Below, piece by piece: positions 6,960-15,278 of a DNA stretch of 63,518 nucleotides. Numbering within the stretch: the first letter of the stretch is position 1; every line of letters begins with the position of its first letter. Source of the DNA: Rhodobiaceae bacterium (GTDB lineage: Bacteria; Pseudomonadota; Alphaproteobacteria; Parvibaculales; Parvibaculaceae); contig PAZY01000053.1 of NCBI GenBank assembly GCA_002715765.1, positions 1 to 63,518 of the forward strand. The letters run 5' to 3'. The notes under the pieces are model-generated. The model was given only the letters and a program-made list of their open reading frames with translations. It had not been told where the DNA came from and did not search any database. Both the position numbers and the translations under genes were made by a program.

Positions 6960-7160
6960 TCATGCCTTCGTCCCCTGCCCGCACCAATCAAGCGTGCTGG
7001 TCCACGGCCAGAGGCCGTTGCCGTACGTGTCGGCACCAATTGGGGCGTTGCGCCGACATTCACCGGTTTGTGCGCCTTCATCCGTGCGATTGAAGAACTT
7101 GCATGTCAGGCAGCAAAACCCGTTACGCAAGATCTGTGATGATTGGGCCGGGCTCACCAT
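6960..7160 (-). CDS. Prophage 66-residue cysteine protein (phage-type Zn-binding)
   Basis: Contains Cys-x-x-Cys at 17-20, then C35 in GECRRNAPIG and C60 in WPWTSTLDWCG. This CxxCxF...GxCRRxxP...WP...DWCG pattern recurs in small proteins of many phages and probably binds one zinc ion. Its start overlaps the previous gene's stop by 7 bases, with GGGGC just upstream. Function unknown; the pattern is remembered from other phages and is not based on a search. Confidence 0.65.
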   Translation of the reverse strand: MVSPAQSSQILRNGFCCLTCKFFNRTDEGAQTGECRRNAPIGADTYGNGLWPWTSTLDWCGQGTKA

Positions 7161-7441
7161 GTGCGCCCCGTGAACGCGCGCCGAGAATTGAACTCATCCA
7201 GCTTGAACGCGCTGGGACCGTTCTTATCGACCACGCCGACACACTCGCCGCATTCCTCGCCTTCAGGATGGCGCACAACGCGGGCTTGTTTGGCTTTGTT
7301 GCCCATGGCCTGCCGCAACGTCTCATCAAGCGCGTGGACCGGCACTGCCGTCACATCGAAAGACTTCACCAGCCGCCCGGTGGCCGTGTAGACATCGGCC
7401 CGCATTAACATTTCTGAATGGTTTGTTGATTGCTGTCTCAT
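7154..7441 (-). CDS. Prophage 95-residue protein, first gene of the leftward operon
   Basis: Begins at ATG 7441 beside the palindromic control region; AAAGGGGA lies about 11 to 18 bases upstream. A second start at codon 11 or 13 is possible. It contains a GEECGEC element and strand-rich N-terminal half (ADVYTATGRLVKSFDVTAV). As the first gene of the lytic-type operon it could be an early regulator or replication helper; the family is unknown. Confidence 0.5.
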   Translation of the reverse strand: MRQQSTNHSEMLMRADVYTATGRLVKSFDVTAVPVHALDETLRQAMGNKAKQARVVRHPEGEECGECVGVVDKNGPSAFKLDEFNSRRAFTGRTW

Positions 7442-7659
7442 GGCTCATTCATCCCCTTTGAGCTTCAATCCCCCCGAGGCACCGAGACCAACTTTGCCCG
7501 ACAGTCTCGGGCCTCAGGGGATGAGTGTCCACTTCCAAGTTGAACTTGGAGGTGTGGATCAAACTGGCCAGCTCTCAGCCGGACTGTCAACCCCCTAGCC
7601 ATTACTTATAAAAAGGGGATATGATCTTGAAACCAGACTCATTGCCCGGAGTTCATCTA
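7442..7659. promoter_or_regulatory. Prophage divergent control region with two large palindromes
   Basis: Two strong inverted repeats lie between the leftward operon and the regulator gene. The first pairs CCCCCGAGGCACCGAGAC (7471-7488) with 7504-7520 around a 15-base loop. The second is TCCAAGTT-G-AACTTGGA (7534-7550), extended by TCCAC (7528-7532) and GTGGA (7554-7558). ATCCCC copies at 7451-7456 can compete for the first repeat. These could be repressor operators, promoters for both directions, or the rolling-circle origin with its hairpin. The sequence does not tell which. Confidence 0.55.
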
Positions 7660-7953
7660 ATGGAAATCGACGAATTACTGACCGCCGCCATGAGCGCCGC
7701 AGCCCTGCCGTCTGACAACAAACTTGCCCGACGCATTGGCGGTTCATCCAGTCAGATCAGCGCATGGCGCAAACGGTTCTATTACCCTAAAGACGAGACT
7801 TTAATTGAGCTTTGCGAGCTTGCGGGTGTTCCTGAGGACGTCGGTTTGATGTGGCTCAACGTGTGGCGCTCGGACGAAAAAGCGAAGCCGATCTATGAGA
7901 AGTTGGCGCGTGATTTGGAAAAGCGCGCAAGTAAAACAAATCGGGCAGCGTAA
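7660..7953 (+). CDS. Prophage HTH regulator (DUF3693-like)
   Basis: 97 residues from ATG 7660, preceded by GGAG at 7648-7651; an in-frame ATG at 7621 has no well-spaced ribosome site. Residues 18-42 form a helix-turn-helix (SDNKLARRIGGSSSQISAWR). A second part (LCELAGVPEDVGLMWLNVWRS) follows the layout of small Xre-like regulators of the DUF3693 kind found in filamentous and other small phages. It is the only rightward gene of the element and faces the operon across the palindromes, so it is the likely lysogeny repressor (inference). Confidence 0.65.
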   Translation: MEIDELLTAAMSAAALPSDNKLARRIGGSSSQISAWRKRFYYPKDETLIELCELAGVPEDVGLMWLNVWRSDEKAKPIYEKLARDLEKRASKTNRAA

Positions 7954-8285
7954 CCAAGGCGGGGACTTTCGCGCCGTTACATCAAAACAATAGCGCGCCC
8001 ATTTTCCCGTTATTTTTCAATAGGTTGTGAGAGCGGCCGGCGAACCCGCATGTGTGTCCTTTTATACATTATGCGCCTTTTTGTTATACTGGTAACTCCT
8101 TACCTGACCCCTTATTGGAGGCGACGGCAAGAAGCGCCCTGCGACTAATTTGGACTCACAGATGATCCGGGTATTCGCTTTGACTGCATCTGCCAATCAG
8201 TTTACCCACTGCGCTTCGAACTTCAGCGCGATTATTTGTCCGAGTACCGGGCAGCATTACGCGCATCCTGAAAAAGCATCCCACG
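7954..8285. other. 332-base gene-free phage/host junction
   Basis: No convincing gene here. It holds the end of the prophage regulator transcript, an AT-rich section, the dif-like sequence (8052-8079), and a TATACT box (8085-8090) that could serve as a -10 element for the Hsp70-like gene. GGCG/CGCC arms around 7960-7975 are too weak to call a terminator. The switch from phage to host DNA is placed within this stretch. Confidence 0.5.
8052..8079. other. dif-like XerC/XerD recombination half-site, putative att junction
   Basis: On the minus strand, 8079 to 8052 read as arm, spacer, arm of a 28-bp dif. The right arm plus spacer (8063-8076, TATACATTATGCGC) is identical to 14 bases of the E. coli dif reverse complement as I remember it. 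The phage-side arm (8052-8062) matches the XerD arm at only about four of eleven positions. A good XerC arm towards the host and a poor XerD arm towards the element is the layout expected for one junction of a dif-integrating phage. An AT-rich promoter coincidence remains possible. Confidence 0.5.
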
Positions 8286-9551
8286 ATGGAGACTGCCGTG
8301 ACAAACTGGCTGGGGGTCGATTTTGGCACCTCAAATTCAGCTGCTGCCTATTTCTCAGACGGTAAAGTCGTCAATATCGAACTGGAGCCAGGCCGGAACA
8401 TGATCCCGACCGCGGTCTTTTTTGACTTTCACGAGCGGGAAATTCTACTCGGGACTGCTGCCAACAAGGCGCTGATTGATGGCCTGGATGGCCGCTATAT
8501 GCGTTCTCTTAAGAGCGTACTCGGTACCAGCCTGATGAGTGAGAAGCGCCCCCTTCTCGGCCGGCGGACCGACTTTTACGACATCATCACCGTGTTCTTG
8601 CGACAGCTGAAAAGCCGGGCTGAAAAGAGCACCGGACAAACATTTGATCACGTTGTTTCAGGGCGGCCGGTTTTCTTTCACGATGGCGACCCTCAACGAG
8701 ATCAGGCCGCGCAGAATGATCTGGAGACGTGTTACCTGCGCGCCGGATTTTCCAGCGTGAAATTTTTGTTCGAGCCCGTTGCGGCTGCCTTCGCAAATGC
8801 AGGCCACGCTCATGCCGGGACAATTGGCCTCGTCGTCGATATTGGTGGCGGCACCTCCGACTTTACGCTTTTCCGGACAGCGGCAGCAAACTGCATTGAT
8901 GTTCTTGCGTCGAACGGGCTTCGCTTGGGCGGTACCAATTTTGACCGCCAAATCAGCTTTGATCATTTCATGCCATTGCTGGGACGTGGCCAGAAGCTTA
9001 AACGACGCCTTCCGGACGGGATTATCGAAGCCCCTACCCATATATTCGCCGAACTTTCGACCTGGGAAAAAATTCCCTTCCAGTATGACCCCAAAAACCT
9101 TCTGTTTGCGCAAGGCCTGTTGCGCGACGCTGTCGAACCACAGACTTTCTCTCGGTTGGTAAAAGTCCTCGAAATGCGGCTTGGCCATGATATCGCTTTT
9201 CTCGCTGAGAAAACCAAAATTTCATATAAGCGGCATGCCACTTCCCAAGATGTGGATCTGGGCATCATTGAACCCGACTTGTATGCACCACTTTCTCAAG
9301 ACGGATTTGAGCAAAGCCTCGCGAGATTTACTCCCCCGCTGGCCGCCGCTATTCAGGAGATACTGGATAACGCAAAAATCCCTGCAAGCAATATTGGGCG
9401 CGTTGTCACCGTGGGTGGCTCCAGTTCCATGCATATCGTTACGGACGCTATTGGCCACTCTCTTCCTGATTTAGCCAATCTGGAGATCGAAGATGGAGCT
9501 ATTTTTACATCTGTTGTGGATGGGCTCGCGATTGCCGCAAGTCAGCAATAG
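8286..9551 (+). CDS. Hsp70-family protein, YegD-like
   Basis: 421 residues, an actin/Hsp70-type ATPase domain with almost no substrate-binding domain. The phosphate-1 motif GVDFGTSNS is at 10-18, EPVAAAF at 163-169 and the phosphate-2 motif VVDIGGGTSDF at 183-193; an adenosine-type GGSSSM motif lies near residue 390. This matches YegD-like chaperones, which lack the DnaK peptide-binding part. It is the first host gene after the prophage and is followed by a hydrolase in the same direction. A GTG at codon 5 is an alternative start. Confidence 0.8.
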   Translation: METAVTNWLGVDFGTSNSAAAYFSDGKVVNIELEPGRNMIPTAVFFDFHEREILLGTAANKALIDGLDGRYMRSLKSVLGTSLMSEKRPLLGRRTDFYDIITVFLRQLKSRAEKSTGQTFDHVVSGRPVFFHDGDPQRDQAAQNDLETCYLRAGFSSVKFLFEPVAAAFANAGHAHAGTIGLVVDIGGGTSDFTLFRTAAANCIDVLASNGLRLGGTNFDRQISFDHFMPLLGRGQKLKRRLPDGIIEAPTHIFAELSTWEKIPFQYDPKNLLFAQGLLRDAVEPQTFSRLVKVLEMRLGHDIAFLAEKTKISYKRHATSQDVDLGIIEPDLYAPLSQDGFEQSLARFTPPLAAAIQEILDNAKIPASNIGRVVTVGGSSSMHIVTDAIGHSLPDLANLEIEDGAIFTSVVDGLAIAASQQ

Positions 9552-9629
9552 CGCGTGATTGCCTGGTTTTTCTTGAACTTGACCCCTCCGGTCTGCGACA
9601 ACAATGCATTGAAATTTGAGAGGAAGCTC

Positions 9630-10286
9630 ATGCCCCTGAAAGCCGCCATTGTACCGGTGACGCCGCTACAGCAGAATTGTTCGCTTATCTGGAATGATGA
9701 GACCATGGTTGGTGCTGTCATTGATCCCGGTGGCGACATTGAGAAAATCGAAGATGCACTGTCACAGGTTGGCGTCACTCTGGAAAAAGTCCTCCTGACC
9801 CACGGGCATCTGGATCACGCGTCAGCGGCCGGAGAGCTTTCTAGAAAGTACGGCATTCCCATTGAGGGACCGCATGAGGACGATCTGTTTCTGATTGAAG
9901 ACCTGCCCAACCAGAGTGCCAAATACGGGATGCCCGTCTATGGAGACTTTCGTCCCGACCGCTGGCTTGCCGACGAGGACACGGTTGAGGTGTCCGGGAT
10001 GACACTCCGCGTGCGGCATTGTCCCGGCCACACGCCCGGCCATGTTGTTTTTATCCACGAGCCATCCAAACTCGCAGCCGTTGGTGACGTTTTGTTTCAG
10101 GGATCGGTGGGGCGTACTGACTTTGCGCGCGGTAATCACGAGGATCTGATCTCGTCTATTCGCAACCGTCTGTTCCCGCTCGGGCTCGACATCGCCTTTA
10201 TCCCCGGGCATGGGCCTATGTCCACATTTGAAGCAGAGAAAAAGACCAATCCGTTCTGTTCTGACATGGCCGTCGGCGCAGACTGA
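9630..10286 (+). CDS. Metallo-beta-lactamase-fold hydrolase (glyoxalase II-like)
   Basis: 218 residues from ATG 9630, chosen for GAGAGGAAG just upstream; a frame extension of 25 residues upstream is not needed. Metal ligands are visible: THGHLDH (57-63), His134 in CPGHTPGH, Asp153 and His194 in IPGHGP. This is the two-metal site of the glyoxalase II/YcbL group, which hydrolyses thioesters such as S-lactoylglutathione. It lacks the long C-terminal glutathione-binding domain of true glyoxalase II, so the substrate is uncertain. Cytosolic. Confidence 0.8.
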   Translation: MPLKAAIVPVTPLQQNCSLIWNDETMVGAVIDPGGDIEKIEDALSQVGVTLEKVLLTHGHLDHASAAGELSRKYGIPIEGPHEDDLFLIEDLPNQSAKYGMPVYGDFRPDRWLADEDTVEVSGMTLRVRHCPGHTPGHVVFIHEPSKLAAVGDVLFQGSVGRTDFARGNHEDLISSIRNRLFPLGLDIAFIPGHGPMSTFEAEKKTNPFCSDMAVGAD

Positions 10287-10324
10287 CTGCGTTGAACCAG
10301 GGAGACATTTCCCTGTCGTCGCGC

Positions 10325-11926
10325 CTATCCTATCAACAGGCCTGAGCGCGCCGCGTGGGCAACGATGCGCGCAAATGTTGCATGTGCGCGCGCTTCCGGT
10401 GTCGGTTCGTTGGAAGCCAACTCAAACTCACCATTGGCAACCGCTCTGACAAGTTCAGTTATCACCTGTTCTGCGTTCTGGGTGCCATCAAGGCGCGACA
10501 GGATGAACCTAGCGGACGCATCCACATTGACGCGATGGGGAGAGAGGCTGGCGATATAGTCCTGCCCCAATCGGACCTGATGCAGGGCCAATGGCGACAG
10601 GAGTGGCTTTTTCTGCAAATTACGCGCTGCGCGTGTTTCTGCTTTATGCCCAACCAAGGCGCCCATCGGCAGCAGCTTCAAACATAGTTTTGCAATTGTC
10701 TGCGTCACACGGTCTGTCGGCACATTTTCAACCCCGGCCTTTTTAAGGGCCGTGATTACATGCATCGCCAGACGCGACATGCCAACGGGAAACTGCTTGT
10801 TCTGCTCCAGCAATGCGAGGGTCACAATTTCGATAATGCTCGCGGTCTGATAACGGACCGGCCCCTCAAAAACAACTTGTTGAGCCTGCAAAAGGTCCGC
10901 ATCCGTCATGCGGGGATCCTGCCTGGAAAGCATGCTTGTAAACAACAAGCCATCCAGCAGATCTGCCGTACCTGTTTTAACCGGCGAGCGCTCCGCGTGA
11001 ACCAGCAGAATTTTTCGGTGCCGCACATTGGTCTGCAGATCAATGAGCTGACAGGTTTTGAGCAACCGCCCTTGCCTTGCTCTTTCCGGGGCCCCTTCCG
11101 GTGGCGTTTGCTTGCGAACCTCCTCCTGCTGGTCGATGGGTAGAATTTCGACATTTGTTTTCAGGGGATCCACGTCACCAACCACCTGCAACTTGGCGGC
11201 CTGGGCCATCGCAAAGAAATCCTCAATCGCACATGTTCGGCGGCGTGGGTCCAACACATCACGATAGAGGTCAGCATCATTTTCCCGCAGAAGCTGCTTG
11301 AGTTCCTCCAGCAGGTACGCGTATTTCGAGGTCTTGTCGGCAGCAATATCTGTTGCCAGCCGGCGCAAGTTCTCCCGCGCCCTCGCTACCTGATCTTCTG
11401 CCGTATCTCCAGCTTTCACCTCTTGCAATACCAACTCGCGTAATTCATCACGCTGACGTCCACCTGGAAAAACATCAATGCCTATACAGGCTATGCCGTC
11501 TTCGGCCAGGTGCTGTTTTGTCAGCACAAGCAGGGCCATTCGCTCCGCCGTACTCGCGGTCGCAAAAACATCGTTTGCGACAATGAAATCATGCGTGTCT
11601 ATATCGGCCTGAAAGCGCGCCAGATTGATATCGCGAACTTCCACATTCTGCGCCCTTGCCTGAAGCGCGAAAGACTTAACACTGGTGCTTTGGTCGGGTG
11701 AGGCGCAGGTAAAGACGACTTCGGGAAATGCGGCAGCCTGCGCGACGAGCCCTGCCCCCGCGCCCGCGTCAAAATCCAGATAATGAGAGCCATTCAACCC
11801 GCGAACGGGATAGCCCAGCATGAGCGCCCGCGCCGCCAGACGTGACGGCGACACAGCCGGGTCAATGAGCAAATCATCCCAGCCCGCTAACGCGCTTTCC
11901 GTGCGTGCCTTTTGGTCCGGCTTCAC
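10325..11926 (-). CDS. SAM-dependent methyltransferase with regulatory domain
   Basis: 533 residues. The N-terminal part has a Rossmann-type SAM site (YLDFDAGAGAG at about 49-59, followed by an acidic strand end FTCASPD). The middle (about 210-300) resembles the methyltransferase regulatory domain, with LLRENDADLYRDVLD. The C-terminal 70 residues end in a PqqD-like segment (FILSRLDGTQNAEQVITELV). Such proteins occur in many proteobacteria, with an unknown substrate. The gene is convergent with the hydrolase gene and divergent from the transporter gene. Confidence 0.65.
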   Translation of the reverse strand: MKPDQKARTESALAGWDDLLIDPAVSPSRLAARALMLGYPVRGLNGSHYLDFDAGAGAGLVAQAAAFPEVVFTCASPDQSTSVKSFALQARAQNVEVRDINLARFQADIDTHDFIVANDVFATASTAERMALLVLTKQHLAEDGIACIGIDVFPGGRQRDELRELVLQEVKAGDTAEDQVARARENLRRLATDIAADKTSKYAYLLEELKQLLRENDADLYRDVLDPRRRTCAIEDFFAMAQAAKLQVVGDVDPLKTNVEILPIDQQEEVRKQTPPEGAPERARQGRLLKTCQLIDLQTNVRHRKILLVHAERSPVKTGTADLLDGLLFTSMLSRQDPRMTDADLLQAQQVVFEGPVRYQTASIIEIVTLALLEQNKQFPVGMSRLAMHVITALKKAGVENVPTDRVTQTIAKLCLKLLPMGALVGHKAETRAARNLQKKPLLSPLALHQVRLGQDYIASLSPHRVNVDASARFILSRLDGTQNAEQVITELVRAVANGEFELASNEPTPEARAHATFARIVAHAARSGLLIG

Positions 11927-12123
11927 AGAACCTGCTCCCGAAAACGATCATTCACCGGTCTTTGCCCCTCACGAGACTCGTACGACGGATTAACTTTAAG
12001 GGGCGACCCTTAACGGAACGTGTCTGTTTGCCTCGACTTGCGCTGTCTGCTAAGAGTGACAAAAAGTCACTATCCGACAAGCATAGTAAAATAATCACTA
12101 TTCGTTCCCCGGGAGGAACCCAG

Positions 12124-13614
12124 ATGACCGACACCCCCCTGTCACGCTGGCGCGTGGCGATGTTTGCGCTGCCGTCGATTCCGATTTCTGCCTTGGGCCT
12201 GCCAATTGTTGTCTACCTTCCCCCTTTCTATGCGGAAGAGATGGGACTCTCCCTCACCCTGGTCGGCACTATTTTCATGATTGCCCGGTTCTGGGACATT
12301 TTCACAGATCCGATCCTCGGCGTTCTCTCTGACCGCTTTCCAAGCCGCTGGGGCCGCCGCCGACACTGGATTGTCCTTTCTGCTCCCTTCCTTATTCTTT
12401 CCTCCCTCATGCTTTTCATGCCCAGCGAGCCGCTCACGGGCATGTGGATGTTCAGCTGGCTGGGCGATCTGAGCGCACAGATTCTGGGGCAACGACCGTC
12501 GGATGTCGCTCTCTATCTGATGGGCTGGATGGTGATCCTCTACATCGGCTGGACACTTATTACGATTTCTCACATGAGCTGGGGCGCTGAACTTTCTACC
12601 GATTATGACGAGCGCTCGGCTATTCAGGGCTGGCGGGAATTTGCCCTGATTTTTGGCATGTTCACCGTTCTTGCCCTGCCCGCAATTATTGAGGGTGTGC
12701 AGGAACACACGGCCGGGCGAGACAGGGTTGCTGCAATGGGCTGGTTTATCGTGCTCTTGCTGCCTATCACGATCGGGCTCGCGACATGGCTTGTACCGGA
12801 ACGGGCGGTTGAGAAAAAAAGCAGTTTTGAGCTGAGTAAAGCGTGGAAAATCCTGGTCTCGAACCGATTGCTCCAGCGGGTTCTGGTCGCAGACCTTCTG
12901 GTCGGTGTGGCCCCCGCCATCACCGGTTCGCTCTACATCTTCTTTGCCTCTTACGCTATGGGACTGCCCAAATACGCAAGTCTGCTTCTGCTCATTTATT
13001 TCATCGCCGGGTTTGCTGGCATTCCAGCCTGGATACGTCTGTCAGAATTGTCCGGCAAACACCGCACACTCGCCTATGCAATGATTTACGGTGCGATTAC
13101 CCTGCCGCTGGTTTTGTTTATGCCGCGCGAGAGTTTCTGGTGGCTTTTCTTCGGCAACACGTTTTATGGCATTGCGTACGGTGCCGGCTCGTTTCTACTG
13201 CGCTCTATTATGGCGGACGTGACGGACTACGACAATCTGGAGACGGGTGAGCAGCGGACGGGGCTCTATTATTCTCTTCTCACCATGACGGCAAAAGTCG
13301 CTTCCGCCATGGCAGTCGGTATCACCTATCCATTGCTGGACTGGATCGGGTTTGTCCCCGAGCCCGGGGCCAACTCTCCTGAAACGCTGCAACATCTGCT
13401 CTACATTTACACAGGTTTTCCAGCGCTCTTTATGGTTGCTGGTGCAGCGGTTATGTGGAATTTCCCTCTGGATCGTGAGCAGCAACGGCTCCTGCGCGAA
13501 AAGATTGCCGCGCGAGATCTACATGCGCATGATGAACACGTCGTGAGCGATGCGGCCGCGGCTGTTACCCAGTTGGGCAGTGCCGGAACCATTTATGACA
13601 GACCTGCGGATTGA
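12124..13614 (+). CDS. GPH-family (MelB-like) sugar:cation symporter
   Basis: 496 residues from ATG 12124, with CGGGAGGAA upstream. Twelve membrane helices of the MFS_2 (glycoside-pentoside-hexuronide) type. The signature after helix 2, RFWDIFTDPILGVLSDRFPS, then RWGRRRHW, is typical of MelB relatives, including the Asp residues that bind the coupling cation. The cytoplasmic C-terminal tail is polar and histidine-containing. The stop is four bases before mazG, so the two may share a transcript. Substrate unknown, probably a glycoside. Confidence 0.8.
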   Translation: MTDTPLSRWRVAMFALPSIPISALGLPIVVYLPPFYAEEMGLSLTLVGTIFMIARFWDIFTDPILGVLSDRFPSRWGRRRHWIVLSAPFLILSSLMLFMPSEPLTGMWMFSWLGDLSAQILGQRPSDVALYLMGWMVILYIGWTLITISHMSWGAELSTDYDERSAIQGWREFALIFGMFTVLALPAIIEGVQEHTAGRDRVAAMGWFIVLLLPITIGLATWLVPERAVEKKSSFELSKAWKILVSNRLLQRVLVADLLVGVAPAITGSLYIFFASYAMGLPKYASLLLLIYFIAGFAGIPAWIRLSELSGKHRTLAYAMIYGAITLPLVLFMPRESFWWLFFGNTFYGIAYGAGSFLLRSIMADVTDYDNLETGEQRTGLYYSLLTMTAKVASAMAVGITYPLLDWIGFVPEPGANSPETLQHLLYIYTGFPALFMVAGAAVMWNFPLDREQQRLLREKIAARDLHAHDEHVVSDAAAAVTQLGSAGTIYDRPAD

Positions 13615-13617
13615 CAG

Positions 13618-14466
13618 ATGCCTTCACGGATACAAGATGACCTTGATCAGCTTGATACGCTTCTGAAGATTATGGCTGCGTTGCGCAACCCCGAAGGGGG
13701 GTGCCCGTGGGACCTTGAACAGACGTTTCGCAGCATCGCACCCTATACACTTGAAGAAGCCTACGAGGTTGTTGATGCCATTGAACGCGGCAATCTGGAT
13801 GACTTGAAAGAAGAGCTTGGCGACCTCCTCCTTCAGGTTGTTTTTCACGCCCGGATGGCAGAAGAGCAGAACGCATTTCAGTTCCGCGATGTTGTTGAGG
13901 GTATTTCCGCCAAAATGATCCGTCGTCACCCCCATGTTTTTAGCGATCACGGGGGTGGAGGGACTGATACTCCCGCAAAGGTCGCCGCGTCGTGGGAGGA
14001 AATCAAGCAGGCTGAAAAGGCTGCCAAAGAGGCAAAGCCGAAAGGCCTGCTGGAGGATGTGCCCGTTGTTTTGCCTTCACTCACACAAGCGGTGAAACTG
14101 CAAAAGCGGGCTGCCAAAGTGGGCTTCGACTGGTCGAGCGCAAAGCCTGTTCTTGATAAGTTTGAAGAGGAAATGGCTGAGCTTCGAGAAGCCACTGAGG
14201 CGCAGGATGCCGATCACATGGAAGAGGAATTTGGTGATCTGCTTTTTGTACTCGCAAACTATGCGCGGCATTTAAAAATTGATCCTGATGCTGCCTTGCG
14301 TCGCGCAAACCAGAAGTTCCGCAATCGTTTCGGGGCCATGGAGATGATGGTCGCTACCCCGAAAAGCCTCGCCGATATGAGCCTGGAAGAGCTGGAGGCA
14401 CTGTGGGTGCGCGCCAAAACGCTTGAAAAAAAGGCGCTTGAAAAAGCAACAAAAACGACCGTTTAA
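13618..14466 (+). CDS. mazG: Nucleoside triphosphate pyrophosphohydrolase MazG
   Basis: 282 residues with two MazG domains in tandem. The first carries the metal-binding EEAYE (46-50) and EELGD (65-69) motifs; the second has EEEMAELREA and MEEEFGDLLFVLANYARH. MazG hydrolyses (d)NTPs to monophosphate and pyrophosphate and cleans up aberrant nucleotides. In many alphaproteobacteria it follows hflX near hfq; here it is on the opposite strand. Its end overlaps the convergent phosphatase gene by four bases. Confidence 0.92.
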   Translation: MPSRIQDDLDQLDTLLKIMAALRNPEGGCPWDLEQTFRSIAPYTLEEAYEVVDAIERGNLDDLKEELGDLLLQVVFHARMAEEQNAFQFRDVVEGISAKMIRRHPHVFSDHGGGGTDTPAKVAASWEEIKQAEKAAKEAKPKGLLEDVPVVLPSLTQAVKLQKRAAKVGFDWSSAKPVLDKFEEEMAELREATEAQDADHMEEEFGDLLFVLANYARHLKIDPDAALRRANQKFRNRFGAMEMMVATPKSLADMSLEELEALWVRAKTLEKKALEKATKTTV

Positions 14467-15278
14467 ACCATAAGCGTGCGTGCAGCGTGCCACAATGGTT
14501 CTGTGGCGGCGAGCACATGCGGCCCCTGGACATGTGCCGGACGATGATCGTCTCCCGTCGCAATATTGCGAGCGACGCCGCCAACTTCTCTCAAAATAAG
14601 GCTTCCCGGCGCATGGTCCCAAGGCAACATTCGATGATAGGTTGCCAGGTCCTTCCGGCCGCAGGCAATGTCGGTATATTCGCACGCGGCGGCCAAATCG
14701 TTGGTGCTTAACGCAACGCTCTGCTGCAAGCGCTCCAGAGGCGCATCCCATTGCGGGGGGAAATGCTTGGTGTAGAAAGCAGCATGCGCGACATTCAATG
14801 CATCCGGGCCACTACGCCGGGGAAGCTTGAGAGCCACCTTCCCCGCCTCCTGCACGAAGGCACCTGCGCCCTTTTCAGCCATATAAAGCGTTCCGGAAAC
14901 TGGAAAGAAGATTGCTGACTGCCTTACCTCACTCCGATCAGCAAAGGCCACCATGATCGCAAAGCCAGGCAGACCGTTGATGAAATTTGAGGTGCCATCA
15001 ATCGGGTCCACGTACCAGATGGGCTTGTCCGTATCCGCTGCATCCAAAAGGCTGGGATCAGCCGCTGTGGCTTCTTCCCCCACAACAATCGAGTCCGGCA
15101 CCATCCCCTTCAGTTCCGGTGTCAAGGCGAACTCAGCCTCCCGGTCAGCGATGGTCACAAAATCCCCTTTGGATTTTTCCTCAATATCCCCACTTCCGAG
15201 CGCTTGATAGCGGGGCATAATAATGTCCGTGGCGACAGCTCTCAGCAGCGTCGCCAGTCGGTCCATGTCTGCCATCAT
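14463..15278 (-). CDS. Inositol monophosphatase-family phosphatase
   Basis: 271 residues (270 if the second of two adjacent ATGs is used). Contains GEEA at 67-70, the metal-binding DPIDGTSNF at 91-99 and a late LPWDHAPGSLILREVGG segment, the three signatures of the lithium-sensitive phosphatase superfamily (SuhB, CysQ, histidinol-phosphatase HisN type). The substrate cannot be told from sequence. The start overlaps the hflX stop, so it is translated as the third gene after hfq and hflX. Confidence 0.8.
   Translation of the reverse strand: MMADMDRLATLLRAVATDIIMPRYQALGSGDIEEKSKGDFVTIADREAEFALTPELKGMVPDSIVVGEEATAADPSLLDAADTDKPIWYVDPIDGTSNFINGLPGFAIMVAFADRSEVRQSAIFFPVSGTLYMAEKGAGAFVQEAGKVALKLPRRSGPDALNVAHAAFYTKHFPPQWDAPLERLQQSVALSTNDLAAACEYTDIACGRKDLATYHRMLPWDHAPGSLILREVGGVARNIATGDDHRPAHVQGPHVLAATEPLWHAARTLMV

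Larger units (their letters stand above)
1..8079. mobile_element. Double-jelly-roll (PM2/corticovirus-like) prophage, right part
   Basis: A compact block of overlapping leftward genes with one divergent regulator, unlike the flanking housekeeping DNA. It combines an HUH rolling-circle Rep, a 227-residue HerA/A32-type packaging ATPase, a 283-residue candidate double-jelly-roll capsid protein and many small single-span membrane proteins. From general knowledge, that gene set is the hallmark of tailless phages with an internal membrane such as PM2, whose ATPase and capsid protein are of similar length. No terminase, portal, tail or integrase gene is visible. The left end lies outside the window. 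The right end is placed at the dif-like sequence at 8052-8079 (inferred). Confidence 0.82.

Noticed and set aside
1-8079. Filamentous (inovirus) prophage
   Set aside because: Rep, a dif-like site and a DUF3693-like regulator also fit an inovirus, but there is no Zot-type morphogenesis protein with its membrane span, no pIII-like adsorption protein, and the ATPase and 283-residue capsid candidate fit a double-jelly-roll virus better.
7954-8285. tRNA or integrase gene at the prophage edge
   Set aside because: No tRNA-like fold or CCA-end repeat and no frame for a recombinase; the dif-like sequence is the only candidate attachment site.
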